DNA from: Actinomycetes bacterium
Lineage (GTDB): Bacteria > Actinomycetota > Actinomycetes > Mycobacteriales > Mycobacteriaceae
Length of the DNA: 64,000 bases
Direction of reading: 5' to 3'
NCBI GenBank assembly: GCA_029780675.1
Contig: JAKOYE010000044.1
Coordinates: 1-64,000 of the forward strand
In this document: piece by piece, positions 57,754 to 64,000 of the stretch
How positions within the stretch are numbered: position 1 is the first letter of the stretch
Layout of the letters: the number at the start of each line of letters is the position of its first letter
The notes under the pieces: generated by a model
Seen by the model: the letters and a program-made list of their open reading frames with translations, nothing else
What the model was told of the DNA's origin: nothing
Database searches by the model: none
Made by a program: the position numbers and the translations under genes

Positions 57754-58548
57754 ATGAGGATCCATCACCTCAACTGCGGCTCCATGGCGACACCCGGTGG
57801 GACCATCGTCTGCCACGTCCTGCTGTGTGAGACGGCTGACAGCCTGGTGCTGGTCGATACCGGCTTCGGCCTCGAAGATGTCCGCGACCCCAAGCGGCGT
57901 CTCGGCCCATCAGCCAGGCTGCTCGGCGCCGAGCTGGACGAGTCGGAGACGGCAATACGGCAGGTCGAAGCTCTCGGATTCGCCGCGGAGGACGTACGCG
58001 ACATCGTCATCACCCACTTCGACCTCGACCACGTCGGCGGCCTGTCAGACTTCCCGCACGCGCGGGTACATGTGTCGGAAACCGAGTGGGACGCCGTACA
58101 GAAGCCGACCCGCCGCGAACGCCTCCGCTACCGCCGTTCGCAACTCAGCCACAACCCGACGGTGCTCACCTACGCCGCCGACGGCGAGCCGTGGCGCGGG
58201 CTACCCGCCGCCCGGCCGCTCGACGGCCTGGGAACCGACTTCGCGCTGGTCCCAGTCGTCGGGCACTCCCGCGGGCACGCCGCAATCGCCGTGGACGCCG
58301 GCGCCGATGGCTGGCTGCTGCACGCCGGCGATGCCTACTTCCACCCGTCCGCGCTGGGGAAGGCGTCGAAGCTGAACCGTCGCGGCGCCTTCTTCACCGG
58401 TTTCGAGTATCTCGTGGCCGCCGACCCCAGACGGATGCGCGACGGCCACCGCACGCTCGCCGCGCTGCCCTCCGACATCACGGTGTTCAGCGCGCACGAC
58501 CGCGATGAGTTCGCACGGCTGAGGAGCAGGAGCGGAAACCGGACCTAG
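57754..58548 (+). CDS. Metallo-beta-lactamase-fold hydrolase (lactonase-like)
   Basis: This 264-residue MBL-fold enzyme has the metal motif [15 protein letters not shown] (H-x-D-x-D-H). Later metal ligands are likely at [11 protein letters not shown] and the Asp in LLHAGDAYF. Similar proteins are often annotated as N-acyl-homoserine lactonases, but the true substrate is unknown. It lies 18 bases after the permease gene, so it is probably the last gene of the transporter operon. Its stop overlaps the recX stop. Confidence 0.8.
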   Translation: MRIHHLNCGSMATPGGTIVCHVLLCETADSLVLVDTGFGLEDVRDPKRRLGPSARLLGAELDESETAIRQVEALGFAAEDVRDIVITHFDLDHVGGLSDFPHARVHVSETEWDAVQKPTRRERLRYRRSQLSHNPTVLTYAADGEPWRGLPAARPLDGLGTDFALVPVVGHSRGHAAIAVDAGADGWLLHAGDAYFHPSALGKASKLNRRGAFFTGFEYLVAADPRRMRDGHRTLAALPSDITVFSAHDRDEFARLRSRSGNRT

Positions 58549-59031
58549 ACCCTCCTGCGTTCCCGCTCAGCAGCCAGTGCCTCGGTGACAACCGCGACCG
58601 CCATGCTCTGGCTGTAGCCGCGGCGGGCGAGCATCCCCACCAGTCGACGCATCACCTTTGTGTGGTCACCGTCGCCGAGGGTCTCCCGACGCAGTCGCCG
58701 CTCCACCAGTTCCTCAGCCCTCACCCGCTCGGCGCCCGGGTCGATACCGTCGATCACCGAGGCGATCACCTCGTCGTCGACTCCCTTTGTCCGAAGCTCG
58801 GCCACCAGCGCCCGTTTACCTTTGCCGGCGTGCGTCTGCCTCGATCGAACCCACTGCTCGGCGAAGTCCTCGTCGTCGACCAGACCCACCTTGGTCAGAC
58901 GCTCGAGTACCGCCGCCACGATTTCCTCGGGATAGCCGCGCTTGGACATCCGGCCGGCGAGTTCAGATCGAGTATGTGCCCGCGAGGTGAGCAGGCGCAG
59001 GCAAAGCGCATGCGCCTGCTCCTCGCGTGCC

Positions 59032-59060
<29 letters not shown>
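58545..59060 (-). CDS. recX: RecA regulator RecX
   Basis: This 171-residue protein inhibits RecA filament extension and ATPase. Three-helix repeats typical of RecX are visible: [49 protein letters not shown] and [20 protein letters not shown]. The ATG at 59060 lies inside the recA coding end (29-base overlap), as in M. tuberculosis; an in-frame start at 59075 would add five residues. It is co-transcribed with recA. Confidence 0.9.
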
Positions 59061-61176
<2,116 letters not shown>

Positions 61177-61230
61177 GGGATGTCTCCGTTCGTGTGGTGT
61201 TCGGGTGACCGGTTCGGTCGGTTGTCGATG

Positions 61231-61253
61231 ACGCTAGAAGAGGCCACCGACAA
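61231..61253 (-). promoter_or_regulatory. RecA-NDp (PafBC-type) promoter of recA
   Basis: On the - strand TTGTCGGTG, 8 bases, TAGCGT fits the consensus tTGTCRgtg-N8-TAnnnT for LexA-independent damage promoters activated by PafBC. It would start the recA mRNA about 48 bases before the ATG. Confidence 0.8.
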
Positions 61254-61293
61254 AACCGGATCGAACTGCGCCGGTCGAACACCGACCACACTA

Positions 61294-61309
61294 GCGAACA
61301 TGTGTTCGA
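61294..61309 (-). promoter_or_regulatory. LexA (SOS) box of recA
   Basis: TCGAAC-ACAT-GTTCGC on the - strand matches the consensus in 11 of 12 positions. It lies upstream of the RecA-NDp promoter, so recA has two separate damage responses, as in M. tuberculosis. Confidence 0.88.
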
Positions 61310-61350
61310 TGGCAAGCAGCCGTGCCCGCGTGTCGCGGTCTATCCGCCGT

Positions 61351-61545
61351 TCACCATTGTTCGCGGGGAACGTCGAAGTCCGCACACAGCGCCCGCCAGA
61401 CCTCGCGCGGGTCGACGCCGTCCTCGATCGCCTGGGCGGCACTCCGTCCGCCGAACCTCGTCAGGGCATGATCGACCAGCATCGACGCGCCGCGAACCGG
61501 ACCGAACTGCCCCTCGACCAGTTCATGGAACTCCGTCAGCCGCAC
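61351..61545 (-). CDS. DUF3046 protein (Rv2738c-like)
   Basis: This 64-residue protein is conserved in actinobacteria just upstream of recA. The sequence is typical: LTEFHELVEGQFGPVRG..LVDHALTRFGGRSAAQAIEDG then VWRALCADFDVP. Function unknown; it is too small to be an enzyme. The GTG lies 7 bases after a TAGGTT -10 that overlaps the stop of the glycosyltransferase gene, so it can be transcribed separately. The SOS box of recA lies downstream of its stop. Confidence 0.8.
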   Translation of the reverse strand: MRLTEFHELVEGQFGPVRGASMLVDHALTRFGGRSAAQAIEDGVDPREVWRALCADFDVPREQW

Positions 61546-61552
61546 ACCGGTA

Positions 61553-61558
61553 AACCTA
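61553..61558 (-). promoter_or_regulatory. -10 element for DUF3046 gene, overlapping glycosyltransferase stop
   Basis: TAGGTT is followed by 7 bases and the GTG. Its TAG is the stop codon of the glycosyltransferase gene. Confidence 0.45.
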
Positions 61559-62719
61559 CCCAGCGGCCTCGTGGCACACCCGAACCGGATCGGCCACTCC
61601 GACGACGCTCTGCACTGCCCGCCGCGCGGCTGCTCGATAGGCGGGCTCCGAGATCACCTCGTTGACCGCGGTTGCCAGCGTTCCCGGCGTCAACGGCCGG
61701 ACCAGTTGCGCACTGCCCTGGCGCACCACGCGATTGGCCAGTTCCCATTGGTCCCCCCCGCCGGGCACCACCACCATGGGCACCCCGGCCAGCAGTGCCT
61801 TGGCCAGCATGCCGTGTCCGCCGCCGCAGATCACCAGATCGGCGTGGCCGAGCAGTTCGTCCTGACGCCCGAGTCCGACCGTCGCCCAGGGCGGGACCGC
61901 GCCGATATCACCGCTGAGACGCGACACCACCAGCCGTGACCCCTTCGGCAGCGTCCGACCCGGCACCAGATGCTCAAGAGCCAGTTCGGCCAGCCCGGAA
62001 GCACCGGTCACCGCGGTCGACGGCGCGACCACGATCAGCGGGCCGTTCCCGGGCGGCGGGACGAGCACGGCGTCGGTGGGCTCGAAGAGCAACGGGCCGA
62101 CGACGACCGCCTCCGCCGGCCAATCCGGCCGCGGAACCTCCAGTGCGGGCAGGGTGGCGATCAGCCGACGGCGTGGACCGGGGCCATGAGGAGACAACCC
62201 GATACCGCGCCGGGCGACCGAACGTTGACGTTCTCCGGCGCGGATCGACCGCCCGGCGAGGTATCGCATCACGGCATCGCGCACCCATCCGCTCGGAACG
62301 GAGCCCGGCGCCAGACCGCTGCCGATCGGCGGGAGTCCCTTCGACGGCAGGTACAGCGGGTGCGGATTGAGTTCCACCCACGGAATCCCCATCAACTCGG
62401 CGGCCAGCCCACCCGCCGCGGTGATCTCGTCGGACACCACCAGATCCGGCTTGAGTCGTTCCAGCACGGCAGCATTGAGAACCGCCATCCTGGCCGCACG
62501 CTGGTGCAACTTCGCGCCGGCGTCGTTGTCGTCGTCAGCCTCCTGCGGTTCCAGACCGACCAGTTCGACCGTCTCCACACCGGCTGCGCGGGCCGTGTCG
62601 ATCCGCTCGGTGCCGGTCAGCAGAACGGGATCGTCGCCTGACTCGCGCAGCAGAAGGCACAACGCGATGGCGGGAAAGCAGTGCCCAGCCTCCGGCCCGG
62701 CGACGACGGCAATGCGCAC
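61556..62719 (-). CDS. GT-B (UDP-glycosyltransferase-like) protein (Rv2739c-like)
   Basis: This 387-residue glycosyltransferase-like protein has an N-terminal MRIAVVAGPEAGHCFPAIAL acceptor domain and a C-terminal sugar-nucleotide domain with LVICGGGHGMLAKALLAGVPMVVVPGGGDQWELANRV, the usual donor block. It belongs to the macrolide/rhamnosyl-type GT1 group; donor and acceptor are unknown. The start is GTG. It ends where the DUF3046 promoter begins. Confidence 0.82.
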   Translation of the reverse strand: MRIAVVAGPEAGHCFPAIALCLLLRESGDDPVLLTGTERIDTARAAGVETVELVGLEPQEADDDNDAGAKLHQRAARMAVLNAAVLERLKPDLVVSDEITAAGGLAAELMGIPWVELNPHPLYLPSKGLPPIGSGLAPGSVPSGWVRDAVMRYLAGRSIRAGERQRSVARRGIGLSPHGPGPRRRLIATLPALEVPRPDWPAEAVVVGPLLFEPTDAVLVPPPGNGPLIVVAPSTAVTGASGLAELALEHLVPGRTLPKGSRLVVSRLSGDIGAVPPWATVGLGRQDELLGHADLVICGGGHGMLAKALLAGVPMVVVPGGGDQWELANRVVRQGSAQLVRPLTPGTLATAVNEVISEPAYRAAARRAVQSVVGVADPVRVCHEAAG

Positions 62720-62775
62720 GATCAGCCCCCGCTGTGTCGGCTGAGACTGGGCAGAAGATGGCGGGAAGGCTGGCC

Positions 62776-62781
62776 TAGTCT
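62776..62781 (+). promoter_or_regulatory. -10 element for ephG, leaderless type
   Basis: TAGTCT is followed by 6 bases and the ATG at 62788. Confidence 0.5.
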
Positions 62782-62787
62782 GGGGTG

Positions 62788-63267
62788 ATGACCGAACAGA
62801 TCGTCAGCTCCAATGGCAACGTGACCAACGGCACGGTGAGCGCCGACGTCGACACCTCCCAATCCGTGGCCCACACCGTCGAGGTGCTGCTGGGCGCCCT
62901 GCAGGATCAGGATATCGACACCGCTGGAGCGGTCCTGGACGACAACCTGGTATATCAGAATGTCGGTTTCCCGACTATCCGCGGCCGCGCCCGCGCGCTC
63001 AGACTGTTCCGCGCCATGGAGGGTCGGGCGGCCTTCGAGGTGAGGACGCATCGCATCGCGGTCAACGGGGCAACCGTGCTGACCGAGCGGACCGACGCAC
63101 TCGTCTTCGGTCCGGTGCGCCTGCAGTTCTGGGTGTGTGGGGTGTTCGAAGTGCATGGTGGCCGGATCACCCTGTGGCGGGACTACTTCGACATGTTCGA
63201 CTTCGGGAAGGCCATTCTTCGCGGCTTGGCCGGGGCTGTCATCCCGGCGCTGCGTCCGACTCTTTAG
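62788..63267 (+). CDS. ephG: Epoxide hydrolase EphG (limonene-epoxide hydrolase family)
   Basis: This 159-residue cystatin-like-fold enzyme hydrolyses epoxides, perhaps of lipid or sterol origin. The family features VLLGALQDQDIDTAGAVLDDNLVYQNVGF, TVLTERTDALVFGPVRLQFWVCGVFEV and GRITLWRDYFDMFDF carry the Asp-Arg-Asp type catalytic set. The ATG at 62788 is supported by the -10 spacing. Its 3' end, including the stop, lies in a 15-bp tandem repeat. Confidence 0.88.
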   Translation: MTEQIVSSNGNVTNGTVSADVDTSQSVAHTVEVLLGALQDQDIDTAGAVLDDNLVYQNVGFPTIRGRARALRLFRAMEGRAAFEVRTHRIAVNGATVLTERTDALVFGPVRLQFWVCGVFEVHGGRITLWRDYFDMFDFGKAILRGLAGAVIPALRPTL

Positions 63268-63329
63268 GGTCCGACTCTTTAGGGTCCAACTCTTTAGGTC
63301 GGTCCGACTCTTTAGCGTCCGACTCTTCC
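63254..63329. repeat. 15-bp tandem repeat over the ephG stop
   Basis: About 4.5 copies of GTCCGACTCTTTAGG (63254-63268, 63269-63283, 63284-63298 with one change, 63302-63316, then a partial copy) extend past the ephG stop. Each copy contains an in-frame TAG, so added copies would not lengthen EphG. The region looks like a variable-number repeat between ephG and the convergent pspM. Confidence 0.85.
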
Positions 63330-63336
63330 AGTTCCC

Positions 63337-64000
63337 CTATGACACCCGCCGCGCCGGACCCAGTTCGTCGAAGGCCTGAGCCCAGCCCAGCAGCCGGTCG
63401 GTCGCGTCACTGAGCTCGGCACGATAACGCTGATGCGCAGGCGAGCCCAGCACCGGATCCGCGTTCGCCGCTGACACCAGGTGGGCCGCGGCGGTGACCA
63501 TCTCGTTGTACTGCCGCAGCCCGCTGTTGAGTTGGGCGGTGAGCGCGTTGATCGTGGGCGCCAGGTAGGCACGAGACTGGGGTGCCTCGACCGCTGCCCG
63601 CTCCATCGACACGACCTCCGCCGCCGTCGCGACCATCGCCGCCGCCGAACCACCGGCCGCAGCGGTCAGCTCACAGATCTCCGCGGCCGGCAGCATCTCG
63701 CCGCGCTCGATGACCCCCAACAGCGAGTGCAGGCCCCGCTCGGATGCGCCCAGCGCCGACATCACCGGGCGCGCGGCCGAACCGTGTGGGGGCAGCCGCC
63801 TCGCACTCGCCTGACGCTGGGGCGGTAACGGCTCGCCGCGAAGCCACCGGTAACGCAGCATGAATAGGGTGGATGGAAGGGCAGCACCTGCCGCGACAGC
63901 ACCGGTGATGATCAACCCCCAGACCGGCGTGCTCCACGTCGCCAGCAGGCCGGTGACCGCCACCCAGAACAGTGACGACACACCGAAGAACAGGCCCAAA
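63337..64000 (-). CDS. pspM: PspM-like membrane protein (Rv2743c-like), N-terminus outside window
   Basis: The visible 221 residues begin within the gene (the frame is open at the right edge). Two N-terminal helices (FFGVSSLFWVAVTGLLATW, then VWGLIITGAVAAGAALPSTLF) are followed by a long helical, Ala-rich cytoplasmic domain (GEMLPAAEICELTAAAGGSAAAMVATAAEVV). In M. tuberculosis the clgR-pspA-pspM operon responds to envelope stress; pspA would lie beyond the window. No pspN gene is present downstream here. The symbol rests on position and layout. Confidence 0.7.
   Translation of the reverse strand, partial: LGLFFGVSSLFWVAVTGLLATWSTPVWGLIITGAVAAGAALPSTLFMLRYRWLRGEPLPPQRQASARRLPPHGSAARPVMSALGASERGLHSLLGVIERGEMLPAAEICELTAAAGGSAAAMVATAAEVVSMERAAVEAPQSRAYLAPTINALTAQLNSGLRQYNEMVTAAAHLVSAANADPVLGSPAHQRYRAELSDATDRLLGWAQAFDELGPARRVS

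Overview
The window is chromosomal DNA of a high-GC mycobacterium. I infer a Mycolicibacterium-like (rapid-grower-like) species. The evidence is sigA and sigB beside ideR, aftC (arabinogalactan synthesis), cei, chiZ, an EphG-type epoxide hydrolase, a PspM-type protein, two MspA-family porin-like genes and many signs of leaderless mRNA. From memory, most of the gene order follows M. tuberculosis Rv2668 to Rv2743c. Several M. tuberculosis genes are absent (echA15, the arsenic-transport block, sthA, Rv2722-2723, PE_PGRS47). Genes without an M. tuberculosis counterpart at these positions are nhaA, a DUF952 gene and a four-gene amino-acid ABC transporter/metallo-hydrolase operon. I cannot name the species.

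Layout. 1-6.5 kb: an N-terminally truncated lytic transglycosylase, an acyltransferase, an acyl-CoA ligase, and small secreted proteins with two tandem MspA-family genes. 6.5-12.8 kb: an exported protein, GNAT, ZapE-like ATPase, RibD-like reductase, a hydrolase-like lipoprotein lacking its nucleophile, aftC and msrB. 12.8-21.2 kb: late heme synthesis (hemE-hemY-hemQ), DUF3000, RNase D, dxs and nhaA. 21.3-32.6 kb: RNA methyltransferase, APC permease, two Trk potassium-uptake regulators, small conserved proteins, dut, cei, suhB and ppgK. 32.8-38.8 kb: sigA, sigB and ideR with their promoters and hairpins. 38.8-43.1 kb: DUF4192, PAC2, nrdR, chiZ and lexA. 43.1-54.5 kb: a two-block LGFP surface protein, fadE20, hflX, dapF, miaA and miaB. 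54.5-58.5 kb: the ABC transporter operon. 58.5-64 kb: recX, recA with an in-frame intein, DUF3046, a glycosyltransferase, ephG and a truncated pspM.

How it fits together. The window collects global regulators: SigA, the stress factor SigB (with a SigE/SigH-type promoter), the iron regulator IdeR, the ribonucleotide-reductase regulator NrdR and the SOS repressor LexA. DNA-damage effectors (ChiZ, RecA, RecX) lie nearby. The recA leader carries a LexA box and a RecA-NDp (PafBC-type) promoter. The chiZ-lexA divergent region holds one strong LexA box and three degenerate ones. RecA is interrupted by a 364-residue intein at the M. leprae-type site, with its homing-endonuclease motifs intact. The rest is cell envelope, heme, isoprenoid and tRNA-modification housekeeping.

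No intergenic stretch exceeds about 210 bases. I see no rRNA, tRNA, CRISPR array, insertion sequence or prophage. I did not find a clearly new multi-gene system. The most unusual points are the intein, the stop codons that double as -10 elements, the nucleophile-less hydrolase lipoprotein, the duplicated LGFP surface protein, the substrate-binding protein fused to a permease, and a palindrome inside the fadE20 promoter.
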